From Notospermus geniculatus (taxonomy: Eukaryota > Nemertea > Pilidiophora > Heteronemertea > Lineidae), in assembly GCA_002633025.1 (NCBI GenBank), contig NMRB01000764.1, positions 183,972 to 247,971 of the forward strand: DNA of 64,000 nucleotides, in the 5' to 3' direction. This document shows positions 10,296 through 21,430 of the stretch, one piece after another (the stretch's first letter is position 1; the number at the start of each line of letters is the position of its first letter). The notes beneath the pieces are model-generated. The model was not told where the DNA came from. It saw only the letters and a list, made by a program, of their open reading frames with translations, and made no database searches. The translations under genes were made by a program, and so were the position numbers.

Positions 10296-10626
10296 GCTGA
10301 ATCGGTTAATGTCGTCCTGGGTACACCTCATTATTACCCTGGGTATTCTGGGTAATCCTTTTTGTTACCCAGGACGATCCTGGGTATAAATAAGGTAGCC
10401 AGTTTGAAATCCCAGTTTGAAATCCGGGGAGGGGCAATTGCCAGCGAGAATGTGAACGCACGTACCACAACCTCGGGCGCAGGTGGAAAATGGCGCGGAT
10501 TTTAAAACTGGGTAATGTTAAGGTACCTTATTTGTACCCAGGACGATCCTGGGTAACAAAAAGGATTACCCAGGATTACCCTGGGTAAAAATGAGGTATA
10601 CCCAGGACGACATTAACCGATTGAGC
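10296..10626. mobile_element. Inverted-repeat element, copy B, internally deleted, 9-bp TSD
   Basis: Ends match those of the 2041-2673 element (left GCTGAATCGGTTAATGTCGT; right complementary, with one change, ATTGAGC). The flanks are a different perfect 9-mer, TTAATCTTC, at 10287-10295 and 10627-10635. At 331 bp it keeps both TIRs and the TATAAATA site but only a short remnant of the internal ORF. Independent TSDs on two copies show transposition. It sits between the two putative paralogues. Confidence 0.9.
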
Positions 10627-10900
10627 TTAATCTTCGTCACATTTATTCACTCTTCCTGAAAACCTTGACAGATAGCACATGAATTAATGTTTATTATCGC
10701 CTTGTCACGCAGTGTCGAACAGGTCATGCATTGACCATCTTCACTGAGATCAGGTCAAGACTCGGCTTCTCCTCCCTTGACCTTCACGCAAGCAAACCAC
10801 ATTCCGTGTTCAAGGATTTCCCCGGTCCCAAAAATAGCAACCAATCACGACAAAGCTTGCATCGGCAGCTCGGGTATGATGACAAGATGGCGGTCGATGA

Positions 10901-11092
10901 AACTTTTTATTCGAATGCAAACTCTCCGTGAAAGGACTTACAAGTACTCAAAAAGAAGCCGCGAAGGCAATATTCGATGGAGACTATTTGTTAGTGTGTT
11001 GTAGGACTGGCAGTGGGAAGTCAATTATGTACCAGCAGGCTAGTGTTGTTCGCTACGAAGTTGAACGGCGTACCCGGTACTCGTATGAATAA
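10901..11092 (+). pseudogene. RecQ/DEAD-like helicase fragment with Walker A motif
   Basis: The frame, open from a stop at 10898 to one at 11090, reads GLTSTQKEAAKAIFDGDYLL and then CRTGSGKSIMYQ. A Q-motif-like KEAAKAIFDG followed by TGSGKS and a YQ pair is the helicase motif I arrangement of superfamily 2 helicases, closest by eye to RecQ-type. No ATG at a sensible position, no DEAH motif and no other helicase motif follow, and the frame ends 30 codons after the P-loop. It is a short exon or, more likely, a gene relic. Only about 64 codons are open. Confidence 0.5.
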
Positions 11093-11407
11093 ATTATCGC
11101 AAAGAGGCTTCTGATTGGGCGCACGAGAAAATCCCAAAGCGTTGAACACGGAATCTGGTGGCTTGCTGCAGAGTGTAGGAAGAGGTTAGCGATTTCTACA
11201 CGATGCATTATGCAGAATGGCATAATCGTGGCCAAAATCGGCTGTCCGCAGGATGATTAATTACTTACGGCTTAACCTGTAACTGAGTGTCCGGCGGACT
11301 TCTAATTTTGGGTACATTTTATTAAGCCGCACCGGCTACGAGTGAGGACAACTGACGTCATAATACACGTGGAGTTTTACATACATGTATTTTATCCAGT
11401 TTTCTGA

Positions 11408-12529
11408 TCTTTTAAGCTCTCTGGCATTTTAACCTTATTTTCATCACGTTCATACCAGGTAAAAAGTGTTTACAAATACAAATTACGCCGTCGAATGTCG
11501 TTCATTCCACCAATCAGATCAACAGAAAGAGATCTTTCTGTTTCATTTCACCAAAACGAGCCATTTGTAGCGGTATATTATAAAGAACGTCCTGTGCCTT
11601 GGTCAAGAATTCTGGTTTACACTCCACGTCGAAATCACCTTTATCAGGTGTTGTATAATTTCTCCTTCTATCACCGCTTCCCTGGAGATATCGCGGTCTA
11701 TTCGAAGCATGTTTTTGATTACCGCATGAGTGTTCTTGTCAGGAAATCCGGTAAAAAATCTCTCATCACCGAAATATGGGTGTACCAGTTTTCAAGCGGG
11801 AAAATGATTGTGAAGCTCTCTGTTCCGCCTGAAGAAAAATGTACAATAGTGCAATCTACTGGTGCAGTCAGGCATCGTATTCACACCGAGGATATGATAA
11901 GATTTGTTTTCTATTGTATCGTGTTCGCGCGATTGGCAGTGTCCTTGAACTTTTATGACCTACACAGGAAATACGAGAACGGTAAGGTGGCGTATGCTTT
12001 CTCGCCCAATGCAACTCTTCAATTTCAACTCGGGACGAAAATGTTCTTAGATCACCGGGATCAGCACATGGTGTATTTGTTCCACGTGGCAAAATATCCC
12101 GTTGTCTTCTTTGTAAGTATAATCAAGCATGACTTACACATCACCCTTGTTCTTCGCAACTTCGACGCGCACCGTTCCCGTAAAATATGGCAACACGAAG
12201 TTCTCATACCCAAGACCGTCTCAGACTTCATCATTGCTAACGAAGCGTTCTCGACGTTCGTTGCTTTTTTGCATTGTTATGGGAAAACAGAATATTGTGC
12301 TAGTTACTGGTGGTATTCCGGCTTTGAAATGCATGGAATCTGTTTATCGAGTTTGAACGAAAACTATGAAGTTGTCAGTCTGCTACGGGTAGAAATGCAT
12401 GGGGTGAGTAAGGTTGATAGAAAACTCCTGAGACCGCAACACGCAACTTTCGACCAAGACAGGAATATCCGATTAATTCGTCGGAAACACAGGACATATG
12501 ATGCAGTAAATATATTTTTGCCAATATGA
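11408..12529 (+). CDS. Unrecognised 344-aa protein; possible tandem paralogue of the 8.2 kb gene
   Basis: The ATG at 11495 (MSFIPPIRSTERDLSVSFHQ) opens 344 codons with no stop; the frame is open upstream to 11408, and a possible acceptor (TTCATACCAG) lies at 11449-11458. The sequence is rich in aromatic and beta-branched residues in short blocks (IWVYQFSSGKMIVKLSV, HMVYLFHVAKYPVVFFV), compatible with an all-beta repeat fold. It shares block order with the 8200-9129 frame on the same strand, 2.3 kb upstream, suggesting tandem duplication of an intron-poor gene. Cysteines are few. No transmembrane run, signal peptide or catalytic motif is convincing, so no function is proposed. An intact frame of this length in a window full of decayed elements argues for a real gene. 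Confidence 0.7.
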   Translation, partial: SFKLSGILTLFSSRSYQVKSVYKYKLRRRMSFIPPIRSTERDLSVSFHQNEPFVAVYYKERPVPWSRILVYTPRRNHLYQVLYNFSFYHRFPGDIAVYSKHVFDYRMSVLVRKSGKKSLITEIWVYQFSSGKMIVKLSVPPEEKCTIVQSTGAVRHRIHTEDMIRFVFYCIVFARLAVSLNFYDLHRKYENGKVAYAFSPNATLQFQLGTKMFLDHRDQHMVYLFHVAKYPVVFFVSIIKHDLHITLVLRNFDAHRSRKIWQHEVLIPKTVSDFIIANEAFSTFVAFLHCYGKTEYCASYWWYSGFEMHGICLSSLNENYEVVSLLRVEMHGVSKVDRKLLRPQHATFDQDRNIRLIRRKHRTYDAVNIFLPI

Positions 12530-12885
12530 ACTAGATCAGTATCGATATTTTCCTTGTCTTTTTTCGCCCCAGTTCACCAACACAATACAAAAAGACTTCT
12601 TAACGCGCCACCTCGCCTTCAGCCGCTTTTCCACCAGCCGGGTGCTGACGCGGATGCGGTGACGGGCGCGGGTGCGGGCCTTGTGTTTCTACGAAACGGG
12701 CACGGACGCGGGAGTTGGTCTTCAGGGGAATTGAAAGGAAATGATAGATTGGTGACATACATGTAATTCTATATGCGACGGTCAATGCGTACAGGACACG
12801 AATTCATGTTCTCGAAGTAATGGCAACCAACTTATAATATATCCTTCGAGGGGCGTGGCTATGAGAGAGACTTACATCCGCAGAT

Positions 12886-13142
12886 GCGGAGAACACTATG
12901 ATGGCCAGGGACCTTATTCACGAAGCTCCCGTAACTTACGGAACTGCGCAAACTGTTGTCCTTTAGCGGACAACCTATTGTTCACTATCAGCCTGACAAA
13001 GGATTTGCGCGCCCTTAAAGTTATGGGAGCTTTGTGAATAAGGTCCCTGGTGGAAATGAGGAGGCCGTAAATACAGGTTCGCCTGGAACAGCAGATGCAC
13101 CTCTTGTAATAGAAGATTCCGATGAAGACCAAGGTCATGAAG
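12886..13142 (+). CDS. Probable host exon disrupted by a MITE
   Basis: An AG acceptor at 12884-12885 opens a frame that, after removing 12907-13050 and one TGG, runs CGEHYDGNEEAVNTGSPG and continues through LVIEDSDEDQGHE to a donor G/GTATGT at 13142. Acidic/serine content and an open frame of 110 bases bounded by splice sites look like a coding exon. The gene is not identified. With the insert present the frame is broken, so the allele is either non-functional or the exon is skipped. Confidence 0.45.
12907..13050. mobile_element. 144-bp MITE inside an exon, 3-bp TSD TGG
   Basis: Termini are CCAGGGACCTTATTCAC and its complement (one change), with further arm pairing (GAAGCTCCCGTAACTT against AAGTTATGGGAGCTTT) and an inner GTCC..GGAC hairpin. 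It is flanked by TGG at 12904-12906 and 13051-13053. Excision with one TGG restores an open frame in the surrounding exon. A 3-bp TSD would fit PIF/Harbinger size, though that superfamily prefers TWA. Confidence 0.8.
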
Positions 13143-13730
13143 GTATGTAAATTATGGGGTGTGTTGTCATTTTCCAGAAATCCTCAAACGGTAAAATAAC
13201 TGTACTGAAATTGCTACGAGTTAGTATCAGGTTAGGTACGAGACTAGTGTCATAGTGTTAATACCACTTAGAATATGCTGCACATTGTCGAAAACTAAGG
13301 GCTTTATGGTAACCTCATCTGAGAAATCCTGGGTGACCGATTTTGTGACGTCACACAGACGGAATCACTCCACGCAGAGAAATAAATCATATTATAATAC
13401 TCGAACTTATGCCGTCGGCTGTACCTGTCCCGGGACAGGATGGTTGACAGTTGGAAACTTCACCTGTTGTGCAACGTTGTGTAATTCATGTGTGAAAAAA
13501 GTGAAAGACGTCACTGAGTAAAAGTCATCGCTTAAAATAATCTTTTTTTCTGTCAACAGATCAACAAGGTGCACGTTCCAGTCACTACCATTTCAAAACG
13601 GCAATACTCAGAACACGAAAGCGGGGCAATGAAACCAACAATTTACAAAGTGTATAAGTTAACTAAGTCCAAACCTCAACTACTGAGATACGCGATCTCT
13701 CACTACCGCCTCGTTGGTGATAAATGTTTA

Positions 13731-13977
13731 ATAGACTCTATTACTCCAAAAGAGTGCAGCACCTGACGGGTCCAGCGTCATACGTCCCGCACGTCATTTC
13801 TGAACGCCATGACGCGACTCCCAAAAAATCTAGTTGTTTCAGCGATCATGACGTCGTGAAACAATTTGATTTTTTTTCGTCTCACCTCAAGACATCATGG
13901 CGTTCAGAAATGACGTGCGTGACGTCATGACTTCGACCCATGAGGTGCTGCGCTCTTTTTGGAGTGATATCGTCTAT
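13731..13977. mobile_element. 247-bp MITE with TTA target duplication
   Basis: Inverted arms of about 100 bp (left starts ATAGACTCTATTACTCCAAA; right complement starts ATAGACGATATCACTCC) share CAGCACCT and ACGTCATTTCTGAACGCCAT. TTA lies at 13728-13730 and again at 13978-13980. TTA/TAA duplications are typical of PIF/Harbinger; the assignment is inference. The middle is noncoding and rich in TGACGT words. Confidence 0.75.
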
Positions 13978-14378
13978 TTAAAAATCAACTCCACACGGTA
14001 ATGCTAAGAGAAAGACCGATTCGTACCACATATAGAAATCGACTACCTATGGACCAACGTCTGTTGGGGATGTCATAAATTGCAGGCAGCAAATTTATGA
14101 CTTGAAGAAGAAGAAGAATCCCGCCGCAGCCCTCCCGCATTTTGGAGGAGTGACGAAATCAACGAACTTGCATGAGCTGCTTCGTCTCCACTCAGTTGGC
14201 GAGTACGTAAGGCGGGTAGGCCTATCATTCCCTGACACTACTGCTGGTGGTCCACTTGTGTTTCTGTGCACGGTCAGACAGAAAAATGATTGCTGCGGCT
14301 GCACGGGGTCAGAAACATCTAGCATATTCAGTGTCGACCCCACCTAAAATATGGGGGACTTTTATGGGACAGTGAGTA

Positions 14379-15354
14379 GGGGAGACTGGGGCACATTGAG
14401 CCACTTTTTAAATTTTGGCCCCTGGACGTTTTGCTTGTGTTGATTGAGCCATCCTAACACATCCATCATCCAGTTTGGTTTGTTGGCTAACTATTGCCAT
14501 TGAATGTTTTTGGCTTTTGTAATAATAAAGCAATGAAATGGGCAAGTGAAAAAAAGAATTTTTGTGGCTCAACCTGCCCCGTTACCGGGGTAGTTTGAAC
14601 CATGCAGTGGGGCACATTGAGCCACTCAATGAAATAAAATAATTAGGCACGAAAACTTATTTAAAACCATAAAATAGTTTGCTGAATGAACAATATGAAG
14701 AAGTTGATTTTTAACAAGGCCTACTAGCCCCAAATTTTGAACTGGTAGTAACCATGGCAACTGAGCACTGAAAATAACATTTAATGCTCCTACCTTCCAG
14801 TCAAAATCCTCCACTACCACGAAGTCGCTTGTCATAGACTACAGTGGAATAAACTGGAATCAGCTCCTCCTGTAAACAGTCTTTTGGTCATAGGCAACTG
14901 ATCTAAACACAATTTCAATTTAACCACTAGTGTATTGCCAAGTTCAATGTGCCCCGGAATGGATCGCTCAAACTGCCCCGGCACGTATTTTATTACAAAT
15001 TTGGCCTTGCAAGCTTCATGCATGAATCCACATCACTGACACTTTCCACACAGGTGCACAGTTCCATGTTGCTTTTAAACATTAATCACTTGGACCTACA
15101 GCTCCTCTAGATACTTTTAAGTTAAAACATCTTTCTGAATACCAAAAAAAATGATAAACTCACTTTTAGGCCTCAATTATTTGAATTGTGATCAATCAAA
15201 ACTGGTACCACAGAATTTACATGTGGTATTCTGGCAAGGTAGCTTACCAACTGAGGTCTCTTCAGTAAAAAGGTGAAAAGTTATCCTGCATCTGTTAAAA
15301 AATTATTTAGGGTGGCTCAATGTGAACGTGTGTTCAATGTGCCCCGGTCTCCCC
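14379..15354. mobile_element. 976-bp element with GGGGAGAC termini and TA duplication
   Basis: The left end GGGGAGACTGGGGCACATTG is the near-complement of the right end CAATGTGCCCCGGTCTCCCC, followed by a second subterminal block (GAGCCAC / GTGGCTCA). TA flanks both ends (14377-14378, 15355-15356). Internal words such as TGCCCCGG and CTCAATG recur. The short minus-strand ORFs inside show no transposase motif, so this is a non-autonomous element with Tc1/mariner-like TSD size. Confidence 0.7.
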
Positions 15355-15359
15355 TACGT

Positions 15360-15990
15360 ACGGCCATCTGGCGTTGGAAGAACACTAATAGACACCCGAC
15401 CATAATTGGACCTATCTTAATCCATGCGAAGAGGAGGCAAGAGGATTTAACGCCTATTTTGCCAAATGTACGGAGTCTAATGCAGCTGTTAAAAAAATTA
15501 AAATATTCATGTAGGCCTAGTGGCCTAACGTACCTCCATACCTAGTAGGATGAATGATGAAAGAAAATTTACGTTCGAGGGCATTCTGTTTATTGAGGTA
15601 GACACTTACAGTGAAAGGGGTACATGTAGAAACTTTACGCAAGAATTATATCACGAGTAATTTCGAGAAATATCCTTTTTCCAGATAATCCGTCACTGAC
15701 GAACAGAAACGAGGTACGTGAGTACGGTATTTCATGATGACGTCGTCATGCAGGCCAACAACAAAGGTTTAAGGAAAAACGGTTACATCGGTCTAGGTCT
15801 ATAGAAATTCGACTGCATTCGTCAGTTACCGGTATGTGATATCTGAGTCAGAAGTACATGTATCCTGTGTCGGTATATTCCGTGTTCCATCCAGTTGGCG
15901 CCAATTACACTAGTGTAGATCTATCCTAATTCTACTAACGTATATTCCATCCGATTGGCGCCAATTCACTCCGAATTCAGACGCTACTAT
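15360..15990. other. Noncoding stretch with short direct repeats
   Basis: A block ending GGCGCCAATT repeats at about 15889-15911 and 15943-15966 (ATTCCATCCGATTGGCGCC-type). No gene seen. Confidence 0.4.
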
Positions 15991-16062
15991 CGTCGATCCC
16001 CTGACATCGCTTATCGATGCTGTAAATATAATATTATACATGATGAAGATAAAGAATATAAA

Positions 16063-16165
16063 GTCAATTTCCAGAATATTTGGCAAATTTTCGACCCCAC
16101 CGGGGTCTTCTTCAGGCTGGAACTTTACACTCTAGAAACTCTAGAAAAGACTGAGCTGATACATG
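16063..16165 (-). ncRNA. Hammerhead-ribozyme-like fold, retroelement-associated (degenerate)
   Basis: On the minus strand the order is AAAGT, TCCAG, CTGAAGA, a GACCCC/GGGGTC hairpin, GAAA, an AT-rich short stem, then TC followed by TGGA and ACTTT, which pair back to the first blocks. CTGANGA-helix-GAAA-helix-UH is the hammerhead core order. Two extra bases precede the CTGAAGA, so activity is doubtful. A second copy of the surrounding ~110 bp is at 62483-62590. Such folds are known in Penelope-like elements and retrozymes; the link here is inference. Confidence 0.35.
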
Positions 16166-16507
16166 ATGAAGAAAAACTGAAATAACGCGTATCAAACGAA
16201 CCATTGGAGGATTCTGTTGGTGCAAGAACAATGTCTTAAGTCCGGTGTAGTAGAATTTAATGTCCCCCGATATGTGATGTCCCCCAAAAATACATTTACG
16301 GATTAAGCGGCACCATTGAATTAGACTCTTGAGAGACCGAGACCCTTAATCCTGTGGCAAACAATGCAGGGGGACATCAGGCGGGTGGGGACATTAGATT
16401 TTATCACAGCTGGCCTAAAGCAGGTTGTCAATGTATATGTATTGGGTGTGCATAGTCCGTTTACGGAAGGGAGCAGCCACGACGTGCTCCTTCAGGCCTA
16501 ACGGCTG

Positions 16508-18126
16508 GTTCATACTGGGCAGCTCGAAAAGACGGATTCAACGGATTCGACGGATCGTGGTCTGCGGACAACTCTGTTATGACGTCACGTGTGGAATTCT
16601 AAGAGTAGACTGGTACCCGTGTCCTATCAACCAAGCAGTACGGGCCAAGAAGTTAGTCGAAGTATTGGGAGGGTAGATGATCAGTCTAATGAAATGGTCC
16701 ATGGACCATGTGCTCACTCGTTTGGACATGCAGTGTAATGACAGACAGAGGTACATGTCAGGTATGAGCAATCTGGGTCAAGTCATTCCCAAGTTGCAGG
16801 ACTTGAATGATTGTTGGGTTATGCCGCCTGGAGGCCATATTGGATGTCCGATCGGGCCAAAACTTCACATGCACATCTAGAGGGAGCCACATAGCACATT
16901 TGAGCGCTCTGGATCAAGTCGTTCCTGAGTTATAGCACATTTGATGATTTTCAGGTTACGCCACCTGGCGGCCATATTGGAAGTTTAATCAAGCCGAAAT
17001 TTGACGTGCTTGTAAAGGCCACCTAGAGGGAGGTAAATATCAAGTTCGAGAACTCTGGGTCAAGCCGTTCCTGAGTTATAGCACTTGGTCGATTTTCATG
17101 TTGCGCCACCTGGCGGCCATATTGGATGTCCGATCCGACCGAAACTCGGTAGTTTTGAAGGTACCCGTCTAATACATGTTTATGCAAGATATGAAGATGC
17201 TCGGTGAAATAATGAAGACCTGTGGCAGTTTCGTCTCTTTTGTCGAACTTTGACCTCTATGACCTTGAAAAGTAGGTCAAATCAAAAACCCGTTATATAT
17301 GTTATGTATCCTAATTAGATACACCGATGATACAAATTTGGAGACGATCCAGTCATTAGTTCAGGATTTATTGCACTTTTTGTGTTTTTGTTTTTGGCCA
17401 CCTGGAGGCCAAGCCAAGAATCGAATCGCACCGAAACTTGGTGTCATAGGTCATCTGACCTAGCTATTGATCTGAAACTAAGTTTCAGATCAATAGCTCC
17501 AGCGGTTACGAAATGTGCCCTACTAACGGACAACGACGGACGCCGGACGACGACGACGGACGACGGACGCCACAGGACGATAAAAGCTCACGAGTGAGCT
17601 AAAAATAGGCCTAGCCTGGGCCTAATAAACATTAGACCTACCGCCGCTGGGTTAGGATCTGAAACAATACATTACACCACATCCGTAAGGATTTGATTAT
17701 CCAAGAAAACTCGATTGACAGTAGGCCTATCGCTCTCATCAACACAGTCGTTTTTTTGTGTTTTCCCGTGTAGGCCTATGCCATTTTAGTTATTCTCGAT
17801 ATACGATAGGCCTATGAAATCGACAGCGCAACTGTGTTGACGTCATCGACAAATCAATAGTAGCGACGTCATAATTTTCCAGAAGATGACGTGCTCAGTC
17901 ATTGTGGAAAATCCCATTGAGTTCGGACACCAGGCCCGATTTATTAACCTCACTGTGCATGGATTTGAAATCGTATTATAAATGAAAATAACACGTTGGT
18001 TTTAAAGGTTATACATATGTCATATTTCTAAAAAGATTAATGCGTATAAAAGAGTGCTTATATGCTTCGTTTTACAAGAATCCGTTGAATCCGTCGAATC
18101 CGTCTTTTCGAGCTGCCCGTTCATAC
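16508..18126. mobile_element. 1.6-kb inverted-repeat element hosting an AGCTCAC repeat
   Basis: The left arm GGGCAGCTCGAAAAGACGGA (from about 16518) continues with ATTCAACGGATTCGACGGAT. The right arm near 18077-18120 is the complement with the two pentamer-like units in swapped order. The AGCTCAC-family copy at 16694-17600 lies inside. No TSD was resolved and there is no coding frame. Confidence 0.55.
16694..17600 (-). repeat. AGCTCAC repeat family, copy 1
   Basis: One end is the palindrome ATGGTCCATGGACCAT and the other AGCTCACGAGTGAGCT. Between them are imperfect modules of about 145 bp, each with a GCCACCTGGCGGCC-like core and a CCGAAACTT/GGTCAT block. It is noncoding. The same two ends occur in copies at 19461-20388, 22118-23535 and 32711-33780. 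Confidence 0.8.
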
Positions 18127-18129
18127 TTG

Positions 18130-19110
18130 CTCGCGTAGAACACAGATAAAAGAATCATGGAGTCTCGTTGCAGATTTATGATAGGGGGTCTCAAAAGGGT
18201 GTGGTCTCCCACCTTCATGCCACCCCTATTAAAATCTGAGCATCCACCCTTGGGTAAACTGTTACCCTGGGTAGTTCAACTAACATGTGGTCTCTCAGAT
18301 ACAATCAAAACATTCGTGGAACCTTGCCTAATTTACGGGATTCTGGACCATGTACATTAGTGATACATTAATGTACATCATATGCTTGCATTGTACATTT
18401 ATTCAGCTCTGCTTTGTGCGAGACTATCTTGTACATTTGTAACACATAATCTGTGCTGTCTACCTATAACAGAATAAAATGTGGTGATCACATCAATGGA
18501 ACCTCAGTGCTGATTTGATTTATAGGATCACTTTACATGGACTGCTGTAACAAATCCAGGTGGCGTTTGTGTAAAACTGCAATGAGCTTCTACCGAAATA
18601 ATGCGCCCATGTTGTGTAGCACCCGTATTTGATGTGAAACTATCAGAAACATGGAATCTCATTCCAGAATTGAGATAAATGGAGGTAAATTTGCCTCTGA
18701 GCGCTATTGCCCGCAAACTTTGGGCGTGGCCTGCGAATTTCTGATGTCTCTACTACAAAAATGCGCCTAGCTTCCAAAACTTGCAACCAAAACTGGTGAC
18801 AAGGCACTCATTCTGGAGGCAACTAAATGGGCCACGAACTCATGCAGGTCTGCTTGTTCTAAAATGTCTGTGAGAGAAAGGGGGGGTAGTCGGTAGTCGC
18901 GCATTAACAAATATGCAAAGAGTACATCAATCGGTCCACTGGTTACGATTCTATGTCAGTTTGAATGCACAAGGGTGTGTGGTACAGGCCTAAGACACAT
19001 ATATGTGTCATTGTCATCAGTCCCCAAAGGGTTAAACTCCCTCACAGCTTTCGGACTGAATTCAAATAAAGATGCAAACTTGATCCGTCAATATTCAATA
19101 CTCTGCCCAG
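18130..19110. other. Noncoding stretch
   Basis: Nothing beyond short, unsupported ORFs and TACATTAATGTACAT-type palindromes near 18350-18375 is visible. Confidence 0.35.
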
Positions 19111-19114
19111 TTAA

Positions 19115-19377
19115 AGCCCCACAGTGTTGAATTTTACGATATTTTCAAAAAGTTAGGAGAGTGCACATAGAGGTCCCATAGGCTCGTGAAGGTCCCCAAA
19201 ATGCTTGCCTGATACCCACTTCACAGAATCAAGGCCTAGTTTTCAGCACGCATTGCAAAGAACTGCAGGGATAGCTCAAATGTATTCTGACAGAGCGTAG
19301 TACATTTTACACTACGCTGACGTCGTGCGAGAATCGCGGTGATGATTTGCGTTTTTCACATTCAATACAGTGGGGCT
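19115..19377. mobile_element. 263-bp MITE with TTAA duplication
   Basis: Ends AGCCCCACAGTGTTGAA and TTCAATACAGTGGGGCT are inverted, flanked by TTAA at 19111-19114 and 19378-19381. TTAA targets are characteristic of piggyBac and Kolobok transposases, either of which could mobilise it. Interior is noncoding. Confidence 0.8.
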
Positions 19378-19460
19378 TTAATACTTTTGACACATGACAC
19401 AGTATGCTAATTGTAGATCTTTTACTTCACCTTCAGTAGTGACAAATATCAACACCTTTT

Positions 19461-20388
19461 AGCTCAGCGGGATGAGCTATTACGATGGTGCAGCGTCCGT
19501 CGTCGTCCGGTAGCAGGGAGCACGTTTCGTAACCGCTGGAGCTATTGATCTGAAACTTGTACATATATACCCCTTAGGGCGTAGTCAGATGAACTATGAC
19601 ACCAAGTTTCGGTCCGATTCGATTCTTAGCTTGGCAACCAGGTGGCGGAAACCAAAAAACACAAAAAGTGCAATAGCTCCTGAACTAATGACTGGATCAC
19701 CTCCAAATTTGTATCATAGGTTGATCTAATGAGAGTACATTACATATATAACGGGATTTTGATTTGACCTACTTTTCACGGTCACAGAGGTCAAAATTCA
19801 AAATTTTGCCTTTTGGTGGCACGTTTTGTAACCGCGGGTGCTGTTGACCTGAAATTTGGTACATACTCCTAGGTCAGATAACCTATGACACCAAGTTTCG
19901 GTCCAATTCGACTCTTAGCTTGCCCACCAGGTGGTGGAAACCAAAACCACAAAAATTGCAATAACCCCTTAACTAATGCCTGGATCCTTTCCGAATTTTT
20001 AACATTGGTGCTTCTAATGAGGATGCATGATATATGTAATGGCTTTTTTATTTGACCGACTTTTCAAGGTCACAGAGGTCAAAGTTCAAAATTTTGTCAT
20101 TTGGTGGCACGTTTTGTACTGCTTGGGCTATTTACCTAAAACTTGGTACATACACACCCATATAATATGTCAGATGACCTATGACACCAACTTTCGGTCT
20201 GATTCGATTCTTTCTTGGCCAAAACCAAAGCTCAAAGTCCAGTAACTCCTGAACTGTTAACTGGATTCTCTCCAAATTTTTATCAGGCGCATCTAATGAG
20301 AGCACATGCCCCTGGAACATTTCGATTGAACATTTGTCATTTGTTTTCTGGTACGTTCACCCAGGTGAGCACATGGTCCATGGCCCAT
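19461..20388 (+). repeat. AGCTCAC repeat family, copy 2
   Basis: It begins AGCTCAGCGGGATGAGCT and ends at the palindrome-like ATGGTCCATGGCCCAT. It contains three modules with the wording CATGACACCAAGTTTCGGTC and CCAGGTGG cores. Orientation is opposite to copies 1 and 3 and the same as copy 4. Confidence 0.8.
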
Positions 20389-20389
20389 T

Positions 20390-21430
20390 TCATTCGAAGC
20401 CAACAGAGGTATATTTCATTACGTTCGAGGCAAATGATTCAAAGGCATGCCTAAAAATATTCAGTCACTTAGCCTACCTTTCGTCAGTTCCTCCAGCAAC
20501 GAACTGTTGCTCGTTACCATCATCCACATCTTTCGAGAGTGATCTCTTCCTACCACAGTTGCCGTTAGGCGCGAATGGCGTCATGTACATTTAAATAGAA
20601 ATAGATATGTACATGTACATACCATATTACGTTTGTCTAGGCGCACAAAGAAGAACAAGAATAAGACATCTTGACGACGTCAATGGTTCCCTACTTGTTT
20701 TATATGTACAGGGTGGCCCAGAAAAAGTGTCCAATTACGGCCTTTGTTCAGAAAACCAGGGGGCGTATGCATAAAACATCTTATTAAGTGTAAAAGCATA
20801 TGCATAAAACATCTTATTAAGTGTAAAAGGGGCCGAGGAAATATTATTTCACTACACAGATTTCAACCAAACTTGGTATGATAATAGTGGTGGGGCTAGG
20901 GGATCTTCTGGCACCACTATCACTCTGTTATGTAATCCCTAGCAACAGCATAGCAACTCCATTGTTCTGTGGTACTTTTATGGGGGAAACTAGCTCAAAT
21001 GAGTTCAAGTTGAGATCCAGTTGTCAATCGTACGTCTTTAATAAATCAATACACATCAGGTACAGCTCTCCAGAATTGGACTTCCAATATCTGGTGTCAC
21101 AAGGTGCTGAGTCTCCAAGCTTCTGTCCCGAGTACAACATTCAATTTCTATATATACTTTTCTACGCTTCCATGGTTACATATCAACAATTGTTGGTTGT
21201 TAGGTCAGAGGTAAACATAAACATTAAAGCCTGTGGGCAAGTCATTCACACGTTCTCTGCGGAACAATAGAGAGTTAATGATAATCATGTAATTATGCCT
21301 GGGAGATTCGATGACACAAAAGAGGTATAAGGCATATGTTTCAAGTTTACTCCTGCCACAGATGGCTTTCATTTGTTCAACTTATTTTTATGAAATTTTT
21401 AGAAAACAGCTTAAAATCTCCACCATAAAA
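20390..21430. other. Noncoding stretch with a mariner-like terminus
   Basis: At 20709 ACAGGGTGGCCCAGAAAAAG resembles the end of Tc1/mariner-type elements, but no matching second end was found. A 130-codon plus-strand ORF at 20878-21270 overlaps repeat sequence also seen at 21431-21775 and has no coding character that I trust. Confidence 0.4.

Noticed and set aside
20705-20735. Complete mariner element starting at CAGGGTGGCCCAG
   Set aside because: No matching inverted end or transposase was found downstream.
20878-21270. 130-codon plus-strand ORF
   Set aside because: Overlaps a repeat unit also present as a tandem array nearby and has no recognisable pattern.
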